From: [Phialemoniopsis] sp. UDSM-2020
Lineage: Eukaryota > Ascomycota > Sordariomycetes > Thyridiales > Thyridiaceae
Direction of reading: 5' to 3'
DNA length: 64,000 nt
Assembly (NCBI GenBank): GCA_018873225.1
Contig: JAEILZ010000004.1
Location: 3,844,001 to 3,908,000 of the forward strand
Part shown: piece by piece, positions 9,966-20,249 of the stretch
Numbering within the stretch: position 1 is the first letter of the stretch
How the letters are laid out: each line of letters starts with the position of its first letter
Position numbers and translations under genes: made by a program
Notes under the pieces: model-generated
Seen by the model: only the letters and a program-made list of their open reading frames with translations
Databases searched by the model: none
Told to the model about the DNA's origin: nothing

Positions 9966-12007
9966 GGCCTCGCCAGATCCGGCTGCTGGAAGTGTCGATG
10001 AGCGAGACCGCGCCGCATGGGATGCAACTCAATTTGACAAGAGTCGACATCGATCCAAATCTCAAATTTGCAGCTCTATCGTACACTTGGGATACAGCTC
10101 ACGATATTTCGTCTTCACAAGGTGCCGAGTCGGAACAATCTGAAAGCACACCCGCGAAGGAGCAGATATTCAACGTCCGATGTGGTGACGGGACTTTGGC
10201 CGTCAGGGAGAACTTGTTTCACTTCCTGCAGTGGTTGCAGAAATGCCATGATCCAGCGATATTCTGGATCGATGCAATCTGCATCAACCAGGACGATCTC
10301 GACGAACGAGCAGAGCAAGTCATGCTCATGGGTGATCTATACAAGAGGGCGGACAAAGTGCACATCTGGCTAGGCCAGACGCCAATTTCGCCAGGCGCTC
10401 TTAAAGTTGTCCACGATTTCATACCCGCAGTCTTGAAAGACTGGCAATTCCGGGCCTCAGCAACGGAATTCTATTCAACTCGAGATATGCTCTGTGACGA
10501 CGAGCAAGTCATAGGTGCTCTTGGCCGTGAGACGTGGGGAATATGGACATCCCACTGGAAAGACTTTATGCGGATCTTCGAGCGCTCGTGGTTCTCGCGC
10601 GGCTGGATCGTTCAGGAAGTCTGCATCAGAGCTTTGGATGGCTGTACTTTTGTCGCCGGCACAGATGAGATCGACTACAAGCACCTGGAAGAGTTCGACA
10701 AGTTTCTGAAAGCTACTGGTTGGACGCAGCAGCTTTATCGAAAGACAATGGACTCGAAGGAGTTCGCTAATGCCAGGGGTGCAATGGCAAGTTTCTCCAA
10801 TCTCCGCGATATCTTGTCCGCCCTTGACTACCTGCATCCGGACAAATTTGAGACCATACGTGCGATCTACGGCGCTCAGAATGATCAACAAGCTTGGTAC
10901 GGAGCCTATGTCGAAGTGATCAGTCGAATGCGGTGGCGAGGATTGACGGACCCTCGGGACATCATCTACGCCAGCTTGGGAATGATGACCACGGTGGCAC
11001 CGAAGGATATGCCCGTGAAGATTCATCCTGACTACCGTCTGACAGTTGCGGAGGTCTTCACTCGGTTCGCCGCTCTTTTAATTCAAGAACATCCTTTCAT
11101 ATGTGTTCTGTTTGTTAAAGAAGACCTGTCTGCTCGGCAATACCTAGACCTTCCTTCATGGGTTCCGGACCTTTCAGTCGGGATGAGCCATAATACTTTG
11201 ATACGCTCGAGCGACTTTTACCGCGATAGAGCAGGGCATAATTACGTCTTTGGGAGGAATTTCAATGCCTCGAGAACGAACATAGAAGACTTGGGCGTTA
11301 GACAAGTTCATGGACGATTGCTCGAACTTCATGGCCTGTGTCTCACGACCGTGGGTTGGTGTGGACCAGAAAAAGCTTCGCTCATTGCTTTGTCTGCTGC
11401 GAAACTCGCACTGCAGGGCAGAAAGCATCCGGTTTCCCTCGAGTCCATGTATGACGCAGTTTGGAAGACTTTGATAGTCGATGATCCACCGCCGACGCTG
11501 GATGGTAAGAAATGTTCTGAGATCTTTCGGCACTGGCTCCTCATACAGCTCGCCACGTTGTGGCTAGACTGTCAAGAATGTTCTGCAACATCCGACGAGC
11601 ATCAAACTCTGCTTCAAGAGATCAAGTCTGCGCTCTCCACAGATCGGGGAATTGCAGAGTCGTCGCAGCACATTCCTACTCTCACAGAAGTGACGGAGGC
11701 CAGCGAGGACGTCGATGGGCTGTCGGATCCCGACAACGACGCATTTCAGGTCGCCTTTATGATAGCCACACGTGGCCGTAGGCTGTTTGAGACAAGCCAG
11801 GGTCACATTGGACTGGGTCCGCGGTCCCTTCGTGAGAATGATGAGGTCTGGCTGCTCAAGGGGAGCAAAGTGCCCCTCATTTTCCACAGACACAGTGATG
11901 AAGAGACACATGAGCTCGTCGGAGAGAGCTATGTTCACGGTTGTATGTACGGCGAAGCTATGACTGAGGAGCTGCAAGTACAATATCGCCCTATCAGGAT
12001 CAGTTGA
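9944..12007 (+). CDS. HET-domain protein (heterokaryon incompatibility family)
   Basis: Single exon, 687 residues. The N-terminal third is a HET domain: YEPLGPRQIRLLEV near the start, AALSYTWD at about residues 43-50, a LAVRENLFHFLQWL helix, and WIDAICINQDDLDERAEQVMLM around residues 110-130, then KVHIWLGQ. HET domains are TIR-like cell-death effectors triggered in vegetative incompatibility, and most genomic copies have no assigned partner. The C-terminal half is unrecognised but carries the usual conserved tail of the family, in which GRRLFETSQGHIGLGPRSLRENDEVWLLKGSKVP ends in a short beta region (written here only by position, about residues 608-640). The start at 9944 is the first ATG in frame; upstream frame extension lacks ATG. 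Confidence 0.9.
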   Translation: MYVYEPLGPRQIRLLEVSMSETAPHGMQLNLTRVDIDPNLKFAALSYTWDTAHDISSSQGAESEQSESTPAKEQIFNVRCGDGTLAVRENLFHFLQWLQKCHDPAIFWIDAICINQDDLDERAEQVMLMGDLYKRADKVHIWLGQTPISPGALKVVHDFIPAVLKDWQFRASATEFYSTRDMLCDDEQVIGALGRETWGIWTSHWKDFMRIFERSWFSRGWIVQEVCIRALDGCTFVAGTDEIDYKHLEEFDKFLKATGWTQQLYRKTMDSKEFANARGAMASFSNLRDILSALDYLHPDKFETIRAIYGAQNDQQAWYGAYVEVISRMRWRGLTDPRDIIYASLGMMTTVAPKDMPVKIHPDYRLTVAEVFTRFAALLIQEHPFICVLFVKEDLSARQYLDLPSWVPDLSVGMSHNTLIRSSDFYRDRAGHNYVFGRNFNASRTNIEDLGVRQVHGRLLELHGLCLTTVGWCGPEKASLIALSAAKLALQGRKHPVSLESMYDAVWKTLIVDDPPPTLDGKKCSEIFRHWLLIQLATLWLDCQECSATSDEHQTLLQEIKSALSTDRGIAESSQHIPTLTEVTEASEDVDGLSDPDNDAFQVAFMIATRGRRLFETSQGHIGLGPRSLRENDEVWLLKGSKVPLIFHRHSDEETHELVGESYVHGCMYGEAMTEELQVQYRPIRIS

Positions 12008-12883
12008 TAGGCATGGCTTTACATGCAAAATAAGCAATACCTACTTAGCGCTCCTTTCATTTATCATCATTCTCTAAAGGAACACTTGGAGAACAGACTT
12101 TATCTTTCTATCCTGACTCTGAATGCCTGCCATAGAAGCACTCTCACCAGTTGATTCTTCTTGGTATTTTTAGTGGGTTTACATCTCTGGGAGCAGACAT
12201 CTTGATGTCACTCGATGCTTGCCCATCAAGCCATCGACCTAGTCGGTGCCATGACTGGTCCCTTTCAGAACCTAATCTATTGTACTATCTCCATCGTCAA
12301 TGCTGTCACCACAAAAAGAAGTGCCGTCGCATGATAGCGCGCCAACAGGACCAACAACGGTGGCACCGTGGATGACGGGATCATCCGTCCAATCAATGCG
12401 CATCGCTTACGCCGTAACAAACGCCCAGGTGGTTAGCGTTGTTCTGCATCGAGGAATTGTGGTTGGCTGTGTCGTGGGCTGAACGGCTGAAGGGGGTACA
12501 GGCAGCGGCGGCATGAAGACACAAGGCATTAGGCAGGCCTGCAGGCATCCATGGGCCTCCCGTCGATCGTCAGCGAGCCGAGACCTGGTTTTCTTTTTCG
12601 ATGGGCGAGCGTGTGGTGAAGACTTGGCGGGTCCCACAGCGAACCCCTGCCCGTTTCTTGTGGTTGGTCAATGCAAGGTGCATTTCCCGATTTGGGGCTT
12701 GCGAATGGCTTCAATTCATGCGGATGAAGATGGTCAGCAAAGAGGGATTAAAAGCTCAGCTTCTTACCCCCATTCTACTTTGCCTTCTCTAATCCTCTCT
12801 TCTTTCTACACTCCCCAGGACTATACTGGCGGCCCTTCTTCTACTGAAACACATTTAGAGAATCGCTTAACTTCTCCCTGAGA
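12008..12883. other. intergenic, no gene seen
   Basis: About 880 bases. Plus-strand pyrimidine-rich sequence before 12884 (TTCTACTGAAAC and CTTCTCCCTG context) fits a leader for the AAA ATPase gene. No TATA box or coding frame is convincing. Confidence 0.45.
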
Positions 12884-14497
12884 ATGAACTCTTCAAATCC
12901 GAATGGCAACCTTGCCAACCAAGGATTGTTCGCCGGGATTCTCGAGCTTATATTTCCTGGGATGTCGTATCTTCCGCACGCTGCGATAGCCCTCATGATC
13001 GTCAAGTATGTTTCCGAGTCTTGGGGAGACGTGCTCAGCACTCGTCTTCTGTCCACCATCGAGATCCGAGCTCACGACGATACATACAACTACTTGATGA
13101 CCTGGATCGCGAAGAACAATCTCTCGAAAAACAATCATAGACTTCTCGCATCTTCAACTATCACCAACGAAGAATTCGCCTGGAATGATGGCACTGGTAA
13201 CAATGATGACCGTGAGTTTGAGAGCGCGGCGGACGAGGAAGACATCAAGGCAGGAGATATTGATGGACTGCGCTCCAAGATATCTCTCTACAATGCCCGA
13301 CCCCTGCGCTGGACTCCCGCTATGGGGCTCCACTTCTTCCGATTCGAGAACCACATCGTGGCTTTCACGAGGTCATTTGAAGACCGAGAGTCCATTCCAT
13401 ATGCAAGGCGGGCTGAAAGACTCTTCATCTCCTGTCTGGGGAGAGACGCCTCGGTCCTAAAGCGAATCGTCACCATTGCCCGTCTCGAGTATCTCGAGAG
13501 TGAGAGAGGAAAGATCAGCATCTTCCGAGGCACCAAGATCAGCGACTTTGACATGACTTGGACCAAGGCCATGTCGAGGGCAGCGCGGCCTATGTCCACC
13601 ATTGCCCTCGATGAGTCTATCAAGGACCGTTTCGTCCATGATCTTCAACGATATCTCAACCCAAAGACCAAGACCTGGTATGCCACCAGGGGTATACCGT
13701 ATCGCCGGGGGTATCTTTTCTCCGGCCCACCCGGCACGGGCAAGACCAGCCTCACTTTGGCGGCGGCTGGTCTGATGGGGCTCGATATCTACATGATCAA
13801 CCTCAACTCGCCCAGTCTCACGGAAGATAGTCTCTCCAACCTGTTCCAGAATCTGCCCCGGACCTGCGTGGTCCTGCTGGAGGATGTCGACGCGGCCGGG
13901 ATGACGCATAAACGAAGCCAGGAGCCTGAAGGAGGCGAGATTGAGCCAAGCAAGGGCCAGCGCAGGGAGCGCATCTCGCTTTCGGCACTGCTCAATGTCA
14001 TCGACGGTGTGGCTGCTCAAGAAGGGCGCGTGCTTGTCATGACTTCGAATCACACTGACAAGATTGATCCAGCTCTACTCCGCCCTGGAAGGATCGACTT
14101 CTCGATCAAGTTTGGGCTGGCGACATCTGACACCGCTCACAAAATTTTTAAACAGATGTATGATGTCTCGGATATTATATCGCCTTCGCGGACCTCCCAG
14201 ATAGCAGTAGGTGACGAAGGTTCTCATGGTCCGGATGAAAAGCAGCAACATCAAACCAGTTTTGAGGGGCAGGATGTCAAGCGTACAACACTGGAAGTAT
14301 TGGCTCAAACGTTTGTGAGCAAGGTTCCAGAGCTCCTATTCAGCCCAGCAGCTATACAAGGATTTCTCCTCACTCATCAAGATGACCCGATGGGGGCTGT
14401 CTCTGCTGCAGAGAAATGGGTAGAGCAGCAAAGGACTGAGCAGGAAAGCCTGAAGACTTCCACATCTGAACACATCCCCAATGGGGTTCCACCGTAG
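12884..14497 (+). CDS. Bcs1-like AAA ATPase
   Basis: Single exon, 537 residues. The N-terminal part has one membrane helix (about residues 28-45, YLPHAAIALMIVKYV) followed by the Bcs1 N-domain. The AAA core has Walker A GPPGTGKT near residue 280, Walker B VVLLEDVDAAG near 328, sensor-1 MTSNHTDKIDPALLRPGR, and the arginine-finger region after it. Authentic Bcs1 inserts the Rieske protein into mitochondrial complex III. Filamentous fungi carry many extra paralogues of unknown role, and this one has a charged insert (KRSQEPEGGEIEPSKGQ) after Walker B and a long Ser/Gln-rich segment before the C-terminal helix. It is therefore likely a paralogue rather than the housekeeping gene. It neighbours the HET gene; no functional link is shown. 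Confidence 0.9.
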   Translation: MNSSNPNGNLANQGLFAGILELIFPGMSYLPHAAIALMIVKYVSESWGDVLSTRLLSTIEIRAHDDTYNYLMTWIAKNNLSKNNHRLLASSTITNEEFAWNDGTGNNDDREFESAADEEDIKAGDIDGLRSKISLYNARPLRWTPAMGLHFFRFENHIVAFTRSFEDRESIPYARRAERLFISCLGRDASVLKRIVTIARLEYLESERGKISIFRGTKISDFDMTWTKAMSRAARPMSTIALDESIKDRFVHDLQRYLNPKTKTWYATRGIPYRRGYLFSGPPGTGKTSLTLAAAGLMGLDIYMINLNSPSLTEDSLSNLFQNLPRTCVVLLEDVDAAGMTHKRSQEPEGGEIEPSKGQRRERISLSALLNVIDGVAAQEGRVLVMTSNHTDKIDPALLRPGRIDFSIKFGLATSDTAHKIFKQMYDVSDIISPSRTSQIAVGDEGSHGPDEKQQHQTSFEGQDVKRTTLEVLAQTFVSKVPELLFSPAAIQGFLLTHQDDPMGAVSAAEKWVEQQRTEQESLKTSTSEHIPNGVPP

Positions 14498-15127
14498 GTG
14501 GATATTGTTGATGGTAATAAAGGACTACAGCAGTGACTTGAGTCCTTTCTGTTTAAGATTCGAGATAGATATCAGAGTATACAAGGGCTTGCTTTCAATG
14601 TAACCTTTCACCTTTGGCTCCATGTCCGACATCCTTGAACGCACTGCCAGTGTCTTGACCAAGCTGCCGAACATGCCGTACGGGGCTGAATTCGACTGCC
14701 CGGGCTCGATCCGGCCGGTACGGCACGGTACTTGATTGATATTTGCACCACCGGACTCCGGCACAACAGGGTAGCATTGCCGGACATCGGGAGTCTTGGC
14801 CACCGGAAATAACCTTCCTGTGATGGCTCCGGCCGGCGTAGCGCCCCAGTTTTCACCCACTTAAGTCCGTTGTTCCGGCCACCATGCACTAAAGTGCTTG
14901 GCAAACCGTCCATGCGGATTAAGGTTAGAAAGTCAGCCCTACGATAGGACAGTCGGGTTAATTCAACCTGGCCGTCGGACTGACATGGCAAGCTTCCTGT
15001 GGCATGTGATTGCGCGTCCCTGTAGTATATAAGGCTCTGAGTATGTCGTCACTACATGATAGAATGAAGTACAGAATCCAAATCACTCTAAACCAGCCTA
15101 GGAAGAAGACGAAAAGATCACTTCACA
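14498..15127. promoter_or_regulatory. promoter region of the SDR gene
   Basis: 630 bases with no convincing gene; a 111-residue minus-strand frame is judged a chance ORF. It contains several CGG/CCG triplets (for example GATCCGGCCGGTACGG around 14707-14722), of the kind Zn2Cys6 factors bind, and a TATA box at 15026. Confidence 0.4.
15026..15032 (+). promoter_or_regulatory. TATA box of the SDR gene
   Basis: TATATAA, 102 bases before the ATG at 15128, the same spacing seen for the repeat-protein gene at 20250. Confidence 0.5.
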
Positions 15128-16236
15128 ATGGTGGCCTCCATCGACATGCAGCCAGGCAATGACTCGGCTGGGAGCATTTTCATGAAATCCCAGATCCGCG
15201 CAAAACAGCCCAAGTTCCCCACCAACATTGATCTATCTGGTCAGGTGGCGATTGTGACCGGCTCATATGGAGGAATCGGGTTCCATTGCGCACGTCAGCT
15301 CTTGACGCTGAAGCTCTCCCGGCTGATCATCGCGGTCCGGTCGGTGACAAAGGGCCAAACTGCTGCGGACAAGCTGCAGAAGGAATTCCCCGGAGCTGCC
15401 ATCGACGTTTGGGCCCTGGATATGACTTCGTATGATTCATGCCAGACATTCGCTGCGAAGGTCGGCGCGGATCTCCAGCGACTTGACATTGTCATCCTCA
15501 ATGCTGGCGTCTTCAAAGCAGATCACAACATTGTGCCATCTACCGGCCACGAAGAGTCGATCCAGGTCAACTACCTGTCAACATTCCTGCTGGCCATTCT
15601 TTTCCTGCCTTTGCTCAAGGTCAAGTCTCCGGTCGGCAAGCCCGGTAGGCTCACAATCACTGGATCCAGCGTCGCCCTGTATGCAAAGCTTGCAGAACGA
15701 AGCAAGAGGCCATTCCTCAAAGCAATCGATAACCCAGCCGATGGGCAGAAGTTTTCCCCAGACGAGCACTACCCCAACACCAAACTCCTTGGCCATCTAG
15801 GCCTCGTCAAGCTTAAGGACTATGTCTCGGCCGACGATGTGGTCGTCAACATTGTTGACCCGGGATTCGTCAAAGGCACGAGCCTACACCGTGGCTTCTC
15901 AGGGGTAGTGGGCACCATGTTCAGTTGGACGAAGTCTCTGGCAGGGAGAACACTGGACAGCGGTGCCTCGACACTCGTCGATGCCGCCGTCGTTCAGGGG
16001 AAGGATTCACATGGATGCTATGTCATGGACTGGAAAGTCAGCCCGTAAGTACAACAACTTTCTCACATCTGCGTCCTGGGTCTATCATACGGAGTCTAAC
16101 GTGTTGGTTTCTTAGATTCGCGGGAATCGTGTACACGCCCGAGGGCAAGGATCTCATCAACGCACTGTGGGAAGAGACCATGACTGAGCTTAGTTTCATC
16201 AACGCACGAGAAATGCTAGCCTCATTGCGAAACTGA
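15128..16236 (+). CDS. short-chain dehydrogenase/reductase (retinol-dehydrogenase-like)
   Basis: Two exons, 15128-16044 and 16116-16236, encode 345 residues. An NAD(P)-dependent oxidoreductase of the classical/extended SDR group. The cofactor motif TGSYGGIG lies at residues 44-51, the structural NAG motif at 125-127, a Ser in TITGSSVAL, and the catalytic YPNTK with Tyr215 and Lys219. The protein is longer than a minimal SDR, with an N-terminal extension of about 35 residues and a C-terminal tail encoded partly by exon 2, which looks like the WW-oxidoreductase/retinol-dehydrogenase branch. Substrate unknown. It could be a tailoring enzyme at the left edge of the peptide cluster, but neighbourhood is the only evidence. 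Confidence 0.88.
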
Positions 16237-16359
16237 TCAAGGATTGGCGATGTTTCTGGCTGCCTCCGATCTAGCCTATCTCGCGTTTCCTAGTTTTACC
16301 TGAATACGATGAAGATCCTAAGATTCGACTTCGTCACCTGTATTATAGTATGTATCTTG

Positions 16360-16896
16360 TCAATCACGAGTTGCACTTTGCTCTTCAGCAGCAATAAGAG
16401 ATCGCTGCATGATTACAGCATCGACCCATTGTCCATGTTTGAAACCCACGGCCTTGAGAGTCCCCACCATCTCAAATCCTGCCCTCCGGTGTACTGCGAT
16501 CGACGCCGCATTGGCGCTATTGCCAATGACTGCCAGCATCTGTCGCCAGGGTCCTGTTTCGCACCGCCGGATCAGTTCCGCCAACAGTCTCGAGCCCACT
16601 CCCTGACCCCCGAAACCCTGACGCAAGTAGATCGCATCCTCGACCGTGAAGCGATAGGCACTGCGAGGACGGTAGCCAGAGGCGTACGCGTATCCGACGA
16701 CCGCTCCGGCACGCTCAGCAACGATGTAGGGATATCCGGCTGTCGTGATGGCTAGGAATCGTTGCTGCACTTCGGAGCTGTCCGGAACCGTTTCCTCAAA
16801 CGTAGCAACGCTGTTTTGGACATGCCAGGCATAGATATCCTGTATGTCATTGATGTCTGTGAGCTCTGCAGAGCGGATAACGCACGGAGCAGTCAT
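16360..16896 (-). CDS. GNAT N-acetyltransferase, phosphinothricin-acetyltransferase-like
   Basis: Single exon. With the ATG at 16896 the protein is 178 residues, the usual size for this family. The fold starts IRSAELTDINDIQDIYAWHV and continues with VATFEETVPD, YPYIVAERAGAVVGYAYAS and YRFTVEDAIYL. The acetyl-CoA loop is RQGFGGQGVGSRLL, followed by MLAVIGNSANAASIAVHRRAGFEMVGTL in the late part. Relatives acetylate the amino group of phosphinothricin, methionine sulfoximine or similar small molecules. The sequence resembles bacterial PAT enzymes closely in motif order, so old transfer is possible. An upstream in-frame ATG at 16935 would add 13 residues. The roughly 300 bases between it and the next gene (16897-17204) show nothing. 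Confidence 0.88.
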   Translation of the reverse strand: MTAPCVIRSAELTDINDIQDIYAWHVQNSVATFEETVPDSSEVQQRFLAITTAGYPYIVAERAGAVVGYAYASGYRPRSAYRFTVEDAIYLRQGFGGQGVGSRLLAELIRRCETGPWRQMLAVIGNSANAASIAVHRRAGFEMVGTLKAVGFKHGQWVDAVIMQRSLIAAEEQSATRD

Positions 16897-17204
16897 TCTG
16901 GCCCTTGCTTCATAGGTGTGACTCTGTTCAAACATCCCGTGGCCACTAAACCCCGCTGTTGTCTCGACTCGGTCCCCTCCCCCGAGACGAGACGCGGCGC
17001 TGCACCTGATCAAACCCCGCTAACCTTAAGCCGTGCCAATCGTACAATGTAACACCTCGGCACCCAAACAGTTTCAAGACATAGCAAACGATGCGGATAG
17101 AAAAAAGCCAAGACCAAAGGAAAATATGCATGTACCGTTCACGCCAAGAATTTGGAATTATATACAGAAAGGTTTTCTTGTTGTTTGTGCGGCTGTTTGA
17201 AACT

Positions 17205-18037
17205 TCACTGGTGCCTTTCAAGTCCAATCTTGGCTGCGTACTCCAGGCCGTCGGCTACTTCCCGAGGTTTCGAAAGAAAGGGAGAATGAGATGCCTTGAC
17301 ATGAAAGCTAACTGCGTTTGGTCCCAGCTGTGCAGCCATGCCCTCTTGCACCTGTAGGGGCAGGGCTTTATCGTCATCGCAGAAGAAATACATGCACTCA
17401 ATATCGTGCCAGGGCTCGTACTTGACGCCCTCGGAGAACACGGGTGCGGACTGGTGTTTTAGAGCCGCAATGGCCTTCTTTTGGCCTTCCGCTTCAACAT
17501 CGTGGTAGAAAACGACCTCTGGCGTGTCTGCGTAAACATGATTTCCCTAATAGCAACATAGGTCAGCAAGTGTGTTTTATCCCACAGTCTGAGTGAATTA
17601 GAACCAAACCGGATGTAACTCACCTTGAAGTTCATCCATGGCAGAGGCTTGCCTCCCAGCATCTCCAAGATGCACTTTCCGCGCGGTGTCACAAAGGCTG
17701 CAAGGTAGACAAACATGGTCACGCCTCCAGCCTTTCCTTGCTGGGCGCGCTGCTTGTAGCCCAGTCCTTCGACGGCGTTGGCACCGACTAGACCGCCATA
17801 CGAGTGAACGACAAGCACAATCGGCTTGCCCTCATCGGAAAGACGCTGGAGAGCTTCGCGCACAACTCTGGCGTCGTCCGACAGACTCTTGGTCGGCGGT
17901 TCAGCGCCAACAGAAGGGTAGTCAATGGCCTCCACGGACCATCCCCGCGACGCAAGTTCGTCCCGAACAAGGTCGAAACAGTCCGGAGTATGCCAAGCGC
18001 CAGGGCCAAAGACGATTGTGGGCTTATTAGAAGACAT
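17205..18037 (-). CDS. small alpha/beta hydrolase
   Basis: Two exons, 18037-17624 and 17546-17205, encode 251 residues with no signal peptide. The fold opens TIVFGPGAWHTPDCF, which gives the oxyanion region. The nucleophile elbow is VVHSYGG with Ser79, the acid lies in FFCDDDKALP (about 195-197), and His225 is in SHSPFLSKP. This matches the methylesterase / hydroxynitrile-lyase-like clade of fungal hydrolases that often sit in metabolite clusters and cleave small esters or amides. The intron starts GTGAGT and ends TTAG, both phase 0. It lies 363 bases from the UstYa gene on the same strand. That gap (18038-18400) shows no gene. Confidence 0.88.
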
Positions 18038-18400
18038 GGTTGTCTAAGCAGTTGCGTATGGAGGTCAGGTTCTAGATATTGTATGTGTGATGATTGAAAG
18101 ACGAAATCCTCGAAAGACTAAAGACTAGATATTTGTACACATGATGGTAAGCCGTCTATAGGACGTTTTGAACCATGGTGGGTGTGTTGCCACGACCCGG
18201 TTAGGCTACTGGCGGATACCCGACAGACTAAAGAAGTATTTCCGACACGGATGGTGCTGAGCCTTCAATATTTCATCAATATCCTAGTCCAGCCCTGGCT
18301 AGCTACTCTTTTATTAGACCCCAGATGTCCCACAATTTCCTAGCTCATCTCCAAACCCCGCGTTTCACTCCTCGTCGGCAAGGTAGCTCCGGCATATAAC

Positions 18401-19430
18401 TTATAGATTGAAGTCCTCATCAGGGTTAGCACCGCCTTCGTGGTTAGGGTTATGAATGCCCTGATATGTGTAGACCGCGTCGGGCAACTTCAATTCCGCC
18501 TGACCCTCCGGCCTGCTTATGACTTTGAGATACTTCTTAATGTCAATTGCCTGCTCTGACCTCCACCGTGTGAGCTTCTCAAAGTCCATGCACTTGCGAT
18601 TCACCGACCTGTGCGGAGACATTAGTCACGAACTCTAGCTCGTTCACAGTAGCAAACTTACATGTCCGGAAGCGGGTACGGCTGTGTTTCGACCCAGTGC
18701 ATCGTAATGAGGTTGACATTATTGCTGCACTGCAATGCCTGCGCCAGCAGATCGACGCAGTGGTTGATATGTACCTCATGCATGGTCGGGTTGGCGGCGT
18801 CTGCGCCATGGGTATGGTAGTAGGAGCCATACGCGATGCGTCGCAACGAGTTCAAGCAGTGCAAATGATGGTAGATGTCCAGAATGACAGCGTATGCGTC
18901 ATCACCAAGCCCCCAGATAGAGTCTTCGAGTTTGGCCACCGTGGATGGATCCTTGCCCATGCGCACTATATCGGCTCTGGTGACGGGTATGATGTGATTT
19001 ATCTCCCAGTCTGCCCATATGCGATCGGCTTCGGGATTGGGCAACTGATGTCCAATTCCGGGGTGCTTTGGAGGAAAGAGAGTTCCATTCACGGTGACAA
19101 GGCGGTTGTCAAGATCGAGAAGATCAAAGATTGGACCTGTTGTTCGTTAGTCGTGTCAAAGGCCTGCCGTGACTGGAATGACCTACTGTAGCTGGATGTC
19201 CTTCGTAGATCGGCGTTCCGAACGAGATATTGCTTGCGAAACCAGACGGTGAACAGGGTCGCTCCAATTAGGAGCATCACTGAGTTTAACAAGGTAAGAA
19301 TTAAGATTGTTCTTGGCTTCTCCAGCGTATGCCGCTGAACATTGACATTGTTGTGGAGGAAGCTTTTCGCCTCTTCGTCTTCCTCTCCTTTTGGTGTCTT
19401 GCGACGCGCAGATGAGAAGAGTGAAATCAT
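18401..19430 (-). CDS. UstYa-like oxidase (DUF3328)
   Basis: Three exons, 19430-19187, 19136-18662 and 18608-18401, encode 308 residues; all junctions hold frame. UstYa-family proteins are membrane-bound oxidative enzymes needed for macrocyclisation of fungal ribosomal peptides such as ustiloxin, phomopsin and asperipin. Seen here: a basic, cytosolic N-terminus, one transmembrane helix at about residues 41-63, and a lumenal domain with both diagnostic HxxHC motifs, HHLHC at 171-175 and HINHC at 204-208. The spacing between the motifs and the length are normal for the family. The C-terminal exon has CMDFEKLTRW, also typical. The gene is divergent from the repeat-protein gene at 20250. Only one UstYa copy is visible; characterised clusters usually have two or more. 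Confidence 0.93.
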
Positions 19431-20026
19431 GATGTGTTGCTTCGTGGTGTAGCCACAGAATACACTCTGGATGATTTTGATCAGCTTGGAGACGTTGAAA
19501 ATTGAATAAGTGCAACTTCTCAATCTGAAGCCTAGCAAAAACAAAGTCAAGCGCCGCAGTCCGTGTGAAGTGCCTGCTGTACATCCATTTGGGGGCCGGA
19601 AATACAATCCCTGTATTCAGCGGCCGCGATCTGCCGTGCCGATACCACGATTGGATACAGAAGCTGCGTGCTTAGCATCGTCGCCACCGAACGATGAAAG
19701 CCAAGACATGGCGTAAGCAGTAACCTTCTTTATTAGGTTTGACACTCAAAATCCTATAGCAACAGCGGAGTGAGTGTTTTGCCCGTTGCGGAAGTTCACA
19801 ACTACCCGATGGGCCGTATGCAACTTCGACGGCTTGGCCTACCGGTGTCGGTGTAATATTTTGCGACGTCAAAACTCGTGATTTAGTCAGAGACAAGAGT
19901 ATGGAAATGTAATTGGGCGGTGACCATGGCGCTATCGGGGTCTGACATTGTGTTCCCCTCAAAGATCTACAACAATTGTCAGTGATGAACGGTCGCAATA
20001 GGAAGTTCATTCATTATCCGTGCCCA

Positions 20027-20054
20027 AGGATTGCATGAAGAGGATTGCATGAAG
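20027..20054 (+). repeat. 14-base tandem duplication in the shared promoter
   Basis: AGGATTGCATGAAG occurs twice, head to tail, without a mismatch, followed by CAATCG. It lies 92 bases before the TATA box of the precursor gene, so it may double a regulator site. Chance slippage is the alternative. Confidence 0.6.
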
Positions 20055-20145
20055 CAATCGTCTTCATTGCTTGGCAACTTCCTTTTTCTCGTTATCGTTT
20101 CGGCTTCAAGTCCGATGATAACCCGCCGTGAAAGCTTGAGGGAAG

Positions 20146-20152
20146 TATAAAA
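20146..20152 (+). promoter_or_regulatory. TATA box of the repeat-precursor gene
   Basis: TATAAAA inside an A-rich run, 104 bases before the ATG at 20250. Confidence 0.55.
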
Positions 20153-20249
20153 AAGAACGGCCAAGACTGTTTAGGGCGAGAAAGCTGTGCAACAATCATC
20201 ATCGTTCACTGTCAAGTTCTCACAATTGCTTTTTATCAACCTCATAAAG

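Larger units (their letters stand above)
19431..20249. promoter_or_regulatory. shared promoter of UstYa-like and repeat-precursor genes
   Basis: 819 bases between opposed start codons. It contains an exact 14-base tandem duplication at 20027-20054 and a TATA box at 20146 on the precursor side. A divergent arrangement suggests co-regulation. No coding frame is convincing. Confidence 0.5.
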
